Positions 1-10,123 of a DNA stretch of 64,000 nt are shown here, in pieces. The notes beneath the pieces are model-generated. The model was not told where the DNA came from and did not search any database. It was given only the letters and a program-made list of their open reading frames with translations. Source of the DNA: Magallana angulata. Lineage: Eukaryota > Mollusca > Bivalvia > Ostreida > Ostreidae. The stretch covers positions 38,370,801 through 38,434,800 of the forward strand of contig NC_069111.1 of NCBI RefSeq assembly GCF_025612915.1. The letters run 5' to 3'. The translations under genes and the position numbers were made by a program. How positions within the stretch are numbered: position 1 is the stretch's first letter; each line of letters starts with the position of its first letter.

Positions 1-224
1 ACCTGAAAGGAAAACTGAATTCATGATTTTGTAGACCAGATCTTTTAGTTTTTCACCAAAATTATAGGTTTCAAAGTTCTTTTGAAATGTGGTCGTCATT
101 ACAAATTTATAATTTTTCTACTCCAGTATGAAACCTAATTAATTAGATGCATATATGAGACTCCGTGACAAGTTTGTGTATGGGATATATGCTACTCAGG
201 TGACCGTTAAGGCCAGTTGGCCTC

Positions 225-599
225 TTGTTTAAAAAGGGCTTACTAACATCTTGGTATGCTGCGAAGATTGAAAACATACGGTTTGAAGCAGCCAGAACAG
301 TTACGGCAAAACAGACTACCATCCTGGCATCTGAGTGCTATTTAAAGAAACGGGATGGGAACCATTGTCAAAACGTAGGGAAAATCATTATCATACCAAA
401 CAGTCAAGGACATTCATTCTTCCCTGTTACAATAAGACGATGGAATGCATTACCTCAAAATATGCAATTAAATCCTTCATTATATTGCTTTAAGACAAAC
501 AAACATAGCAGAAATATTAAAATTAAAACTTTCCACGCCAAATTAAGACTAAAATGCAGTGGTCTTAATCTTTATTCCTTTTTATCAAAGAAAATTTAA
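225..599 (+). mobile_element. LINE (non-LTR retrotransposon) 3' end, eroded
   Basis: A 124-codon open frame whose second half matches the C-terminal tail seen after the reverse transcriptase in many molluscan non-LTR elements: a block reading SFFPVTIRRWNALP (usual form SFFPRTIRLWNSLP), then a serine/leucine/phenylalanine stretch, then a block like ARLRLKCSSLN (here AKLRLKCSGLN). The catalytic part of the polymerase is not present upstream, so only a 5'-truncated tail is left. The initiator Met is incidental. This is a dead LINE fragment, not a host gene. The family (Jockey/CR1-like group) is uncertain. Confidence 0.7.
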
Positions 600-619
600 C
601 AATTCCCCTCTCTGTATTT

Positions 620-1309
620 TTGGCGAAGTAAGTTGAAAGTACTGACCATTTTCTATTACACTGTAATATTTTCTGAATATTGAATTATTGTTACATATGT
701 ATATTGTAACGGTAGTTTATCTGAAAATAAAAACAACAATATTTTTTACCTTGTGCAGAAGTTTCTTGTTAAAAGTAACAGGTTCTGAGTTCACCTGCTG
801 TTTTGCTAAAATTATTTGAGTTTCACTGAATATTATGTTTGTATGTACAGAATAGTTATACAGAGTACATAACCCGACTGTTCACGGATATTTTTATATA
901 GACTAACTCAATTACATTATATTTCAATATTAATGTTGAGTAACATTAGTCGTCAAGTATAAATATCTGTTATATCTGTTATTTGCTATAAGTGTATTAA
1001 TATTGTTTAAAACTAAATTGAATGCTTGGAATCCATGGACTGCCATCACACTTATAAATATTTTTTTAAAGTTATATTTAGATATACAGAATTTGCTATT
1101 CCTTCTGTATAACGTATTAAACGGCAATCACGATTTTACTTTGATATAAGAATGATTTAATAGATATTCAAAGATTTACGTAAACGTAGACTGTTTAAAT
1201 TTTTATAGTGGTTGATATGAAAAGTGAAGGTAGAGATACAATTTATCATTGCAAAAAAATTACATTACTCGCTGCCGCAGTTTTTGTATGATGAAGTAAA
1301 TTATTTTTT
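620..1309. other. AT-rich intergenic DNA, nothing recognised
   Basis: Very AT-rich sequence with only short open frames. I see no conserved protein block, splice-site chain or RNA gene here. Confidence 0.5.
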
Positions 1310-1822
1310 TTAAGGTATTCAATGAATAATGAAGGGATATTGAACAATTTTAAATCATTTTCAACTAGTTAAATATGTATTGCTAGATAACAATGAAAGT
1401 GAAATAAACCAAATTCACATGACTGACAACATACAAGAAGCCTGTCATTTTGTACCTTAAAATTTTTAAAGAGTTATCTCCCCTTGTTGAAAAAAGGAAA
1501 TTTTAATTTCGTCAAAATATCTGCGGTGAATGATTCATTTTATTTCATATTTTGATTAAGAAAAAGTTTATGCATGTATTTACCAAGAGAATTTTACAAA
1601 TTTTAAGTTACTTTTAACAATATCTTATTGTAATATACGTTGCCCATAGACTTCAATGCAAAATTCAAGGTGTAATAAGTTGGAACATAAATAACAATTT
1701 GAAAATTCCTTTGGTTGGGTATTTTTATTTGATTACACCTTCAAAATGATATCATGATTAAGAGTATCAGACCATTGATTTGTTAGGTACATAATGTGGT
1801 CGTTATACATCGAATACCTTAA
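1310..1822. mobile_element. TTAA-bounded MITE, family 1, left copy
   Basis: A non-coding element whose two ends are inverted copies: it starts TTAAGGTATTCAATGAATAA and ends with the complement, ATACATCGAATACCTTAA. TTAA is present at both edges, the target duplication typical of piggyBac-type insertions (known for that superfamily; assignment is inference). A second copy in inverted orientation lies at 1975-2407. This copy is about 80 bp longer than its partner, the extra part lying near 1480-1560. Confidence 0.7.
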
Positions 1823-1974
1823 GTGAAGAGATATTCTTATTCATATAGGGGCACCTTATCTTACTAGTTTGAAAGACATCTTCTACAATAGTGAATAAAA
1901 GTCGGGGTTCCAAAGAAATGATACAAGAAATGGTAGATGGATATAAGCAAAATCACTGGAGGCCCAAAGAGCTT

Positions 1975-2407
1975 TTAAGGTATTCGATATACAACGACCA
2001 CATTTTGTACCTAATAAATGAATGGTCCGATATTCTTCATCATGATATCATTGTGAAGGTGTTATAAAATACAAATACTCCATCAAAGGAATTTTCAAAA
2101 TTTTGATTATGGTCCAACTAATTACACACCTTGAATTTCATTGAAGTCTATGGGTACCGTATGTTTTATTAAGATATTATAAAAAGTAACTAATATAAAA
2201 TTCGTAAAATTGTCTTGGTTAATACATGCATAAACTTTCTCTTTATTAAAATTGATTTAAGGTGCAAAATGACCGGCTTCTTATATGTTTTCAGTCGGGT
2301 GATTTTGGTTCATTTCACTTTCATTGTTATCTAGCAATACATATTTAACTAGTTGAAAATGATTCAAAATTGTTCAATATCCCTTCGTTATACATTGAAT
2401 ACCTTAA
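1975..2407. mobile_element. TTAA-bounded MITE, family 1, right (inverted) copy
   Basis: Reverse-complement relative of 1310-1822: starts TTAAGGTATTCGATATACAA and ends ATACATTGAATACCTTAA. Internal blocks such as AACTAGTTGAAAATGATT and AGCAATACATATTTAACT match the left copy in inverse orientation. The two copies are separated by about 150 bp, so the whole 1310-2407 segment can fold back on itself. Confidence 0.7.
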
Positions 2408-3357
2408 AGATAATGAATTGATCTTTTTCGTAGTTTACACCGGTCATGCTGATTTGTTTCTTTTTAATACATTATCACATTTAAATTTGATAAAGATTAC
2501 AAAAAAATAATAACGTTTTCTCTTTTAAACATTTTCATTTTCAGTTTAACTAGTATATATATGTCAAATTAAGTCATGTTTTAAAAATACGTGCAGGTAT
2601 ATAGATCACTGCTGCATGTAAAGTATTGATTTTATTTTCTGAAAATGAAATGGATTTAAGTATGAGGTATATAAATATATATCGTAGGTATTACGTGTAT
2701 AACTGTTTTACCTGTTGTTTATCTTACGGACAGGTGGAGAGTTTGGGTGTTTCCACTTAACCAGACTGAGTGTGTGTTTCATGATGCCCAACACATATGA
2801 TAAATCATGATAAACTGACAAGTATGTCATTTCCAAAATAAAAAAAACCCCAAACACACAGTAACTAAAAACCCAAACACACAGTAACAAAAACCTAAAC
2901 AAAAATTCTCTACAATATTAAATGATCGAGTTAACAATATGAAGGAAAAGATTCACTCTCTACCACATTTATTTGGACAACAAACATATCAATAAGATCA
3001 GATATGGCTGTTTATGTATCATGTCCAACATGTGCATAAAGAAAAACTTCTGTTTGTTCTTTAGAAGATATTTAGACACACAAAAATAAGATCTATCTAC
3101 AAAAGAGAAGCTTCTTAAAAACCATACAAAGACCTTGTGGGTTAGAGCTATTTGACTGTCATATTTTCTACCCTCGACCTTTCTTTGACCTTGAAGATAA
3201 GATTTAATATATCATTATATCAAAATAAAGATGCATATTCTTTAAACACTGCAAAACAGATGTTCGATTGCCTGTACTAGACATGGAGTTGATATAATAA
3301 TTTTTTTTCCTTAGATAATCTATTAAATTGACAATCTGAACCTTTTGCATTTTTAAT

Positions 3358-3855
3358 ATAAAGGGGCAAGGTCATGATTTTGGTCAAAAATTATTTTTCC
3401 GATTTTAATGTTTACAATGCCTTAGTAAGGCATTTTTAATAGGCATCAAAATTTGAGCGTCATTCGCTGAGTTATAAGGGAGTTACAGAGCTTACAATTC
3501 TTTATGTAAACAAAGATTTTGTTTACATTTTGAATGTTAATGTGAAAATTCCAGCTTTAGACTTAAAATGAATGTGTTAAACGTTAGGAACTGTTTATCT
3601 ATGCTTAAAATGAATAAGAAGATAGACAAATCAGCTTGAAACAGATTTTTTTACCGGTATATTGAATCTCTGTAAACAAGAACAGGACACGAGCCTTGTT
3701 TACATGACAAAGAATTGTGAGCCCTGTATCTTGCTTATAAATCTACGACTGACTATCAAATTTTATTTGATCATTTGAAATGCATTCCTTAAGCATTTTA
3801 AACAATAAAAACACAAAAATGAAATTTGATCAAAATCGTGACCATGCTCCTTTGA
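3358..3855. mobile_element. MITE, family 2 (AAGGGGCATGGTCAYGA ends), copy 1
   Basis: About 495 bp with inverted ends: AAGGGGCAAGGTCATGATTT on the left and the complement, AAATCGTGACCATGCTCCTTT-like sequence, on the right. It is collinear over its whole length with 16978-17461 (shared internal blocks TCAGTAAGGCATTTTTAATAGG-like, ACAAAGATTTTGTTTA-like and GCCCTGTATCTTGCTT). No coding potential is seen. The flanking TTAA is decayed in this copy. Confidence 0.75.
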
Positions 3856-6370
3856 AAGCTGTAAAGCTTTATCAGACCGTGGCAAGTAATTTTGTTCAAT
3901 ATGACTCACATTGGTAAATTTTACATTTTAACAAACTTTGCTTGATCAGTTGGGTTTTATGTCAATAATATAAGAATGTCTGCTTGGTTCGTTGGCTCAA
4001 GACAGTTGTCTTAATTAACATGTATCAACCAAAATATATATTTTGGTTTATTTATGGACGCCGAATGAATATGATTTTATTGAAAACATTTTAGTATATT
4101 CTAAACGGTGGAAAAGCGAAGTATAGACTTTAGTTTCTGTTATGATGCTAAGCAATTGTTTTGATTCAGCAAATGTTTCCATGTACATAATAAAGTGGAA
4201 CTAAAAGATTTTTTCCGTTTTTAATGTCTTTGTTATGTAAACAGAGCTTGAATGACAGACCTTAACAAAAAATTACGATTTTAATTTTCTTTAACCAAAA
4301 TGACACATTATTAGAACAAAAATTTAAAAAGGCCTCTAGTTTCGTTTCAAAGATTTATGAAATCTGTATGAATTAAACTCGACTTTTATTCTCTCCGTAA
4401 AGCATTAGATCTCTGTGAAGCATTAGCACCCTGTGAAAACCAAACTAAAATCGGGTTTGACAGAGTGGATTTTTTTATTTTAAAAAAATTGAAATCGCAT
4501 ATTTGTATGTAGACCAGGCAAACAAATTGTTATGGGTTTTTTTTTTGGATAATGGGGTCAGAGACGTGGGTCTGCTTAGTGTGTTGTCATGACGCAATTG
4601 TTCTTAACTAGATCAATAGAGTATATCTTTATATCCGACGAAATGCATTTAAAGTGCATTCTAAAATAAGAAAAAATGATATTCAAAAAACCTGATCGAT
4701 GAATTTAAATATCTTTATTTTTAAAAGCTTCCACCATTGCACATTTTGTTTAGACTTACATCAAATTATCCGTCGTTTTTTTTTGTGTCTAAGTGTTTAT
4801 AGGTATACCTTTTAAATGGCAATATATATTTTCATATTTTTTAGCTGAGAGTTTTGATTTTTAATCATATGTTTGACATATCATGTGATATAAAAGAATT
4901 TTGCAAACTTATTATTATATCGATTGAACAATACTGGTATTGATTATGTTTATTTGTTTATCCTTATTTTGTGTTTTGTATTTTTATAAACTTTGCTATT
5001 TTTTTTATTTAGACTGGTGACCAACTCTTTTGTGAACTAATAAGACACATTGTAATAGTTACGTATATTTTTGTCTATACATGTATGTTGTCTATACATG
5101 TATGTTGTCTATACACGTATAATCAATAACAGTGGTCCCTTTTTCACAGTTGCACATTCTTTCATAATGACATTCATGTCTGGCACAATGAATATAAGTA
5201 CTTTGAATATAAGTACTTTGTTCTGTTATGAAGATAAATCAAACTATACATTGTAATATTCAACGAAACCATATAGAATTGTACATTTTACCAAGCACGG
5301 ATGCCCCTTAGTTGCAAAACTATATCGCTTTGATTTGATATCGAAAACTGTTAAACTAGATTCGTCTATTTTTGGTACGAGACAACGTGCATGACAAGTC
5401 CATTCTGTTGAAAAGGCCTTTTAAAAACTCAATTGATCTTTAATAAATTTAGAATTTTAAATTCCAAGAGCTATTTTGAGACTTGAAATCAGCTTTATTT
5501 TTAATTTGTAAATATGATTTTCGAAAAAGAAATTTCAGTTAAGGTTTTTGATTGATTTCTGCAAAATTCAGTAAAAATTTGATATAAGTTTTGTCCATTA
5601 TTTTCACAAAGACGTGTTTAATAATGTTGTAAATGTCCGTTTTGGGTTAGGGGTTTACTGCAGCACACTGTACTTCCGTTTTATAATCGCAGCTAAAGAA
5701 GAAGTTGATTTGATTGACGCAAAATTTAAACGGTTGTTTCAGATCGGATTGATTGTCTTTGCCGATTGTAGAATTTTACATCAAAGTCATATGTTTGCAT
5801 ATTAGATTTTCCATCGCCTTGATGATGGGTCAATATATGACAATTCTTTTACAAGAGTGACTTCTTTTCAAAATGACAAACTAAAGCAAATCCGCCCCTT
5901 CCAAATAAAACTTAAAAATGGAAATGTGTTTTTTTGCTAAGCACATTGTTGAAAATTATCAATGTTTCATGTATTTTCATTTAAAGAATTCATAATACAA
6001 CAGTAATTGGTTCTGACCAAAAAAAAAAACAACAACAACAACAGCAAAATAAAGAGAAGAAAACAACAAAAAACCAACAAACAAAAAACCCAATGAAATA
6101 ATACTAAATTTTAACCTTTTTCTCTTTCTTTTTTGTAACTTAAATCTGTACCAGAAAAAAAGTATTAAAAGTTTAACTCTATATGTAATTTATATACAAT
6201 GGCATGTATAATGATCAAAATTCAAACAGAAAGTCGACGCGCAATATTTGGAAATCTATTTTACAAACTAGTCCATGGAACCGGGTAGCACACTCACGCG
6301 CATTTTAAATATAACTTCAGAATAACCAGAATTATCTAGGTTTTCAAAGATACATATTTCTATTTTAAGA
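3856..6370. other. AT-rich intergenic DNA with small tandem repeats
   Basis: No gene recognised. It contains a 17-bp tandem repeat of about three units (TGTCTATACATGTATGT, 5072-5119) and a second 17-bp tandem duplication (TTTGAATATAAGTAC-type, about 5187-5220). The short open frames across these repeats are products of the repeats themselves. A low-complexity A/CAA-rich stretch lies at 6020-6090. Confidence 0.5.
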
Positions 6371-6481
6371 TTTTCCAGAACTATTCCAAACTCTACTTTC
6401 TCTGGAACGTTTCCAGATTGGGGTGTATATATACCCGAGCCCGATTCGATTCTAACAGAAGGTATAACCGGAGATATTTTG
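6371..6481 (+). promoter_or_regulatory. Promoter and non-coding first exon of the pore-former gene
   Basis: A TATA box (GTATATATAC, about 6424-6433) is followed about 50 bp later by a consensus splice donor (TTTTG|GTAAGTAAAT, exon end 6481). Together with a clear acceptor at 7451-7453 just ahead of the coding ATG, this supports a short untranslated first exon of about 25 bases. Upstream of the TATA box lie two heat-shock-element-like sites: TTCCAGAA (6373-6380) and a perfect 7-bp inverted repeat TCTGGAA-cgt-TTCCAGA (6401-6417), close to the CTnGAAnnTTCnAG consensus but with a 3-base instead of 2-base spacer. Stress induction is inference. Confidence 0.55.
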
Positions 6482-6568
6482 GTAAGTAAATGATTTACTA
6501 TTAAATATAAGCTATTTGATCTAAAGTTTACTTCAGCAAGGCGACTTATTGTTTGAATCTTAATTCTC

Positions 6569-6800
6569 TTAAGGTGGTATGGGACAACGGTCGAAATTGA
6601 TGTTGATAAAAGTACATTATAATCAAAATACTTTCAGTGGTTTATAATTTTCAAATTTTCAATAGTTGACCCCAAAAATGTTTTTTAAAAATTTCGGTAA
6701 GGTAAAAATTACAAAAGCCCAATTAGTTTCGAACTCATGACTTACAGATTCGTAGGTAACACTCTAACCCATAGCGTTACCCTGTTAAATGACTGTATTT
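6569..6800. mobile_element. TTAA-bounded element with tRNA-like segment, copy 1 (left part)
   Basis: Starts TTAAGGTGGTATGGGACAAC and contains, on the minus strand, a tRNA-like block with a B-box-like GTTCGAAAC (complement of 6726-6734) and the phrase complementary to TCATGACTTACAGATTCGTAGG. The same structure recurs at 27415-27714, which keeps the opposite end. This copy lies in the predicted 5' intron of the pore-former gene. The right terminus is not recognisable. Confidence 0.6.
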
Positions 6801-6870
6801 TGGAAATAAAACATTTATAAAATTATATTTTGGTTTTTTGGGTTTTTTTTTTAATAGGAAGTAAGTCAGA

Positions 6871-7120
6871 ATATTACACCCGCCCAGTAGATTAAAAATA
6901 TGCAATAGGGCAAAATCTGTGTTATTTTTGCGACTATCAGAGTAACTTGAAAATCTTACCCTTCTTGTCAGTGTACATGCAGTCATGATATAATATATGC
7001 ATATTTCAACTTTAAATTGCATTATTTTAATACGTCTTTTGGCATGATGGTGAAAGGCATGCGAAAAGATGAATTTTATCTTTAACAATCATGTCATTTG
7101 AATTCTTGTGCACATCATTC
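6871..7120. repeat. Dispersed repeat, copy A (upstream of pore-former exon)
   Basis: About 250 bp that match 9291-9574 in the same orientation. Shared landmarks include ACACCCRCCCAGTAGATTAA, AGGGCAAAATCTRTGTTAT, CAGAGTAACTTG and GTCATTTGAATTC. The two copies bracket the pore-former coding exon at a spacing of about 2.4 kb. No open frame is supported. Confidence 0.7.
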
Positions 7121-7493
7121 TACATATTCAATGTCATTCATACTACATTTATGTAAAAAAAAAAACCACATCGATTTGATTTCTTTGCACATTCATATGA
7201 ACATGTTTTTAGCGTACTTTGCGGTTATTGTACATCAAGTAATCTAAAATGTTTTTAAAAATTCCAAGTTATTTATTTACAATTGAATACCTTGCATTTA
7301 TAGTTTAAAATGGGCGGGAATCTTAAGATTTTATGCCGGTTTTTTATGGAATAACGTTTAGATTTATCATTTTTAGTCTCAATATTTTCATTGTTCAAAA
7401 ATTTAATTTTTTTTTTATTTTTATCTCTATTTCTTCCCAAATTTTCATTATAGTTAAGAAAATCATCTTTGGTTATCTACGCATTCAACAAAA

Positions 7494-8291
7494 ATGGCTG
7501 AGATCACCGATCTTGAAGAAATGGTACAAGATTACGCCTGGAACGTTCATGCAACGACCGGAAGTGAAAGATTAGATTTAAAGGAGGCTCGTTTCGACAT
7601 CAATTGGGCCAGGACGAAGTTCGTGTCATCGACTCCAGAGTTTGAAGCTATAGATAGCAACAGCTATGTCAAACAGAATCCGAAAGGAAAGTCTGCTGGA
7701 AGGTTTGGCGAAGAACCAAATGCCCAGGTGATTTATCAATCCACGTACGTCAACAATACGAACGGAGAACATGAACAAAACATCTCCATGCAAAGGAGTA
7801 CCAAGAGTATCTGCAAAGCTTTTGTTACGAAAGGCTATACCAAAGGAATCAACGTTGGTCTCAAACTGGCCGTGCCAGGCGACGTGGCTAACCTCACCAC
7901 ATCTTTTGGCTACTCTGTAAACTTGACCGATAACTCAGAAGAATCAACTGAGGAAACCATGACCTGGGGGTCCGACTGCAAAGTGAAAGTTCCCAAGGGT
8001 CAAAGAATGTCCGCGAAAATCTCTGTCACAGAGAAAGAGTACAACGCAAACTTCCGAATGAAAACAAGTATTTATGGAACCGTCCATGTCGCTATTCATA
8101 GCAGAGCAGACGACAGGCTTATAAGGTCTATCGACGCGCCCATTACGGAAATCATGAGATGGTATAGTCAGAAAAAAGGGTTTGGGTCCTGCAGTATCAA
8201 GGGAAACAAAGTGGAATGGGAGGTCACCGGTGAATGTTTCTTCAGGTTTGGAGTAGAGCAAACGGTTGAGATCCAGCCTGTAAGATCTTGA
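7494..8291 (+). CDS. Aerolysin/ETX-MTX2-fold pore-forming protein
   Basis: Intact 265-residue protein in one coding exon. The acceptor TTTTCATTATAG at 7443-7453 sits 40 bases ahead of the ATG, so the gene probably has an untranslated first exon ending at 6481. No signal peptide is visible (MAEITDLEEMVQ start), which implies cytosolic storage or unconventional release. From about residue 78 on, alternating serine/threonine-rich strands, a central segment that could form the amphipathic insertion hairpin (GINVGLKLAVPGD... to about residue 148), an ETMTW block near 158-162 and a VPKGQ turn (about 170-174) resemble the aerolysin/ETX-MTX2 pore module found in animal natterin-like, biomphalysin-like and spherulin-2A-like proteins. 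Residues 1-75 would be the receptor-binding part; I do not recognise a lectin there. In molluscs such proteins are tied to immune defence; the target here is unknown. Its base composition is clearly richer in GC than the flanks. AATAAA occurs at 8293-8298 and 8549-8554. Confidence 0.75.
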   Translation: MAEITDLEEMVQDYAWNVHATTGSERLDLKEARFDINWARTKFVSSTPEFEAIDSNSYVKQNPKGKSAGRFGEEPNAQVIYQSTYVNNTNGEHEQNISMQRSTKSICKAFVTKGYTKGINVGLKLAVPGDVANLTTSFGYSVNLTDNSEESTEETMTWGSDCKVKVPKGQRMSAKISVTEKEYNANFRMKTSIYGTVHVAIHSRADDRLIRSIDAPITEIMRWYSQKKGFGSCSIKGNKVEWEVTGECFFRFGVEQTVEIQPVRS

Positions 8292-8548
8292 GAATAAAAA
8301 CAAATTTATGAAATCCTGATCACAGGAAAGAGGTCTTTATGACTAATGTTTATATTGTATTAATGACAATTTTATGTTTATCTAATGGGTTTTAACAAGA
8401 AAAAATAACCGGTGTTGAATAAGAATTATTTGTAGTTTGTGTTGATTAATTGCAAAATGAACTTTTGCCAAATGAATGTTTAATGAATGACATTTATTAA
8501 ATGTAGATATGTTTACCTTAGCTTTTAAAATGCCTGTTTTTAAGATCG

Positions 8549-8554
8549 AATAAA
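8549..8554 (+). terminator. Poly(A) signal of the pore-former gene
   Basis: AATAAA about 260 bp past the stop codon, a plausible 3' UTR length. Another AATAAA almost touches the stop (8293) and may be too close for normal use. Confidence 0.45.
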
Positions 8555-9228
8555 ATATAAATCAATATTTTTCTAGGTTTTTTTATTTAAGTTTAAGGTA
8601 GTATATTACATTCAGTGTATATTTCCCCATCCCCATTGTTTGCATTGGAAATCTGCGAGTTTCAATTTTCCATGAATACACTTTGCTAGTTAATGCGCCA
8701 TGAACACAAATATAAACGTCTTCATGTGTTTTTTATTAAATGAAACTTTCAATCTTACATAACAAATTTGATATTTACTTTTGAAAAATAATCATTAAAT
8801 TATATGTACTTCTTAACAAAAAGATTTTTCTCTAAAAAGTTTCTGGCACTATATCTTTAGTTGGGGAAGCGAACTAAATAACGTGATAATATGGATGTTC
8901 CATGTATTTTTCATCACCCTGACTGAGAACGTATACAAAGACAATGGCTAAACAGCGACAATACACATATATTTCATACAAATAGACATCAGTATGAATG
9001 TAAATATAAGCATTGAAAGCTTATTTTTGCGACATCGCAAAATGAGCATTTAATGCATATATGATACAGTCCATACCAGATTCATTAAATTTTAGACATT
9101 AATAATTATGACGGTGTTTAAACTTTGCAAGAAAGAAAAATAAATCACGTTTTTACCAAGAAAGCATTTAATTATACAAATTTGATGCATGATTACAAGA
9201 AATTGCCGTATTGTTACTTTGAAATTTA

Positions 9229-9306
9229 CTGGGTGGGTGTAAATTAAAAACAAATACAAAATGCAAACTACATTTACTTGTAAATTTTGTATTTACACCC
9301 ACCCAG
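9229..9306. repeat. Short hairpin at the edge of dispersed repeat copy B
   Basis: CTGGGTGGGTGTAAAT at 9229-9244 is the exact inverse of ATTTACACCCACCCAG at 9291-9306, with a 46-base loop. The right arm is also the first part of repeat copy B. Confidence 0.7.
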
Positions 9307-9574
9307 TAGATTAAAAATATACATTAGGGCAAAATCTATGTTATCTTTTTGACTACCAGAGTAACTTGTAAATATGACCGCTTAATTTGTGTTACATTGT
9401 AGGTGTACCTTCTTAATGTAATATATTTCAACTTTGATTTGCGTTCTTTTTGTACGTGTTTTTGGATAATGGAGAGACGCATGCAAAAAGATTAAATTTA
9501 TCTTTTAGAAACGATAAAATCATGCACATTTCAGTTACTAATGACTGTCATTTGAATTCCTGTGTACATCATTC
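9291..9574. repeat. Dispersed repeat, copy B (downstream of pore-former gene)
   Basis: Direct-orientation relative of 6871-7120, about 280 bp. See copy A for shared landmarks. The rest of 8560-10120 contains no gene that I can support. Confidence 0.7.
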
Positions 9575-10123
9575 AAATACTTTGTATTTAAATTGATATC
9601 TCATTTATGGATTTCTTAGGACCACTCTACAAAAACATACTTCTGATAAGCACCAGCAACCACAAACATGTATAGATACATAGTAGTTTAAATTCTATTT
9701 CTTATCATATTCTTCAATACATTAATCCTCCAGTGTAAATAACTCATGCTTAAATGAACATATAGTTTTTTCACATCATTACAATGAAGATTATTAGTAA
9801 ATAAGTCTCGAATAAAACCGTGTCTCTTCTCGGTTGGAAAACCCCGTGCAGGAACTATGCCGTCCTTTCAACATGAAACGTTGAGTTTTTGTTTTATAAG
9901 AGACAGTAGATTTCATACAAATAGTATTCCCGAATACTATACTTTTGGTTTTTCAACAAACGAACCCACTTCAAAATATCCTGCAAAAATTGTTTTTTAA
10001 TCATTGACACCACCTTGTAACATTCTTTTTAGCTGTTTTGAATTCGGCGAAAAATTCCGTGTATAAGCTATCAGTCGCCGCGTTCTTTGAAAGGTGAAAC
10101 GAATTACACATAATGATATTCCA

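Noticed and set aside
6777-7088. 103-codon minus-strand frame
   Set aside because: Lies across the tRNA-bearing element and the dispersed repeat; composition is not coding.
7944-8303. 119-codon minus-strand frame
   Set aside because: Shadow of the pore-former coding exon.
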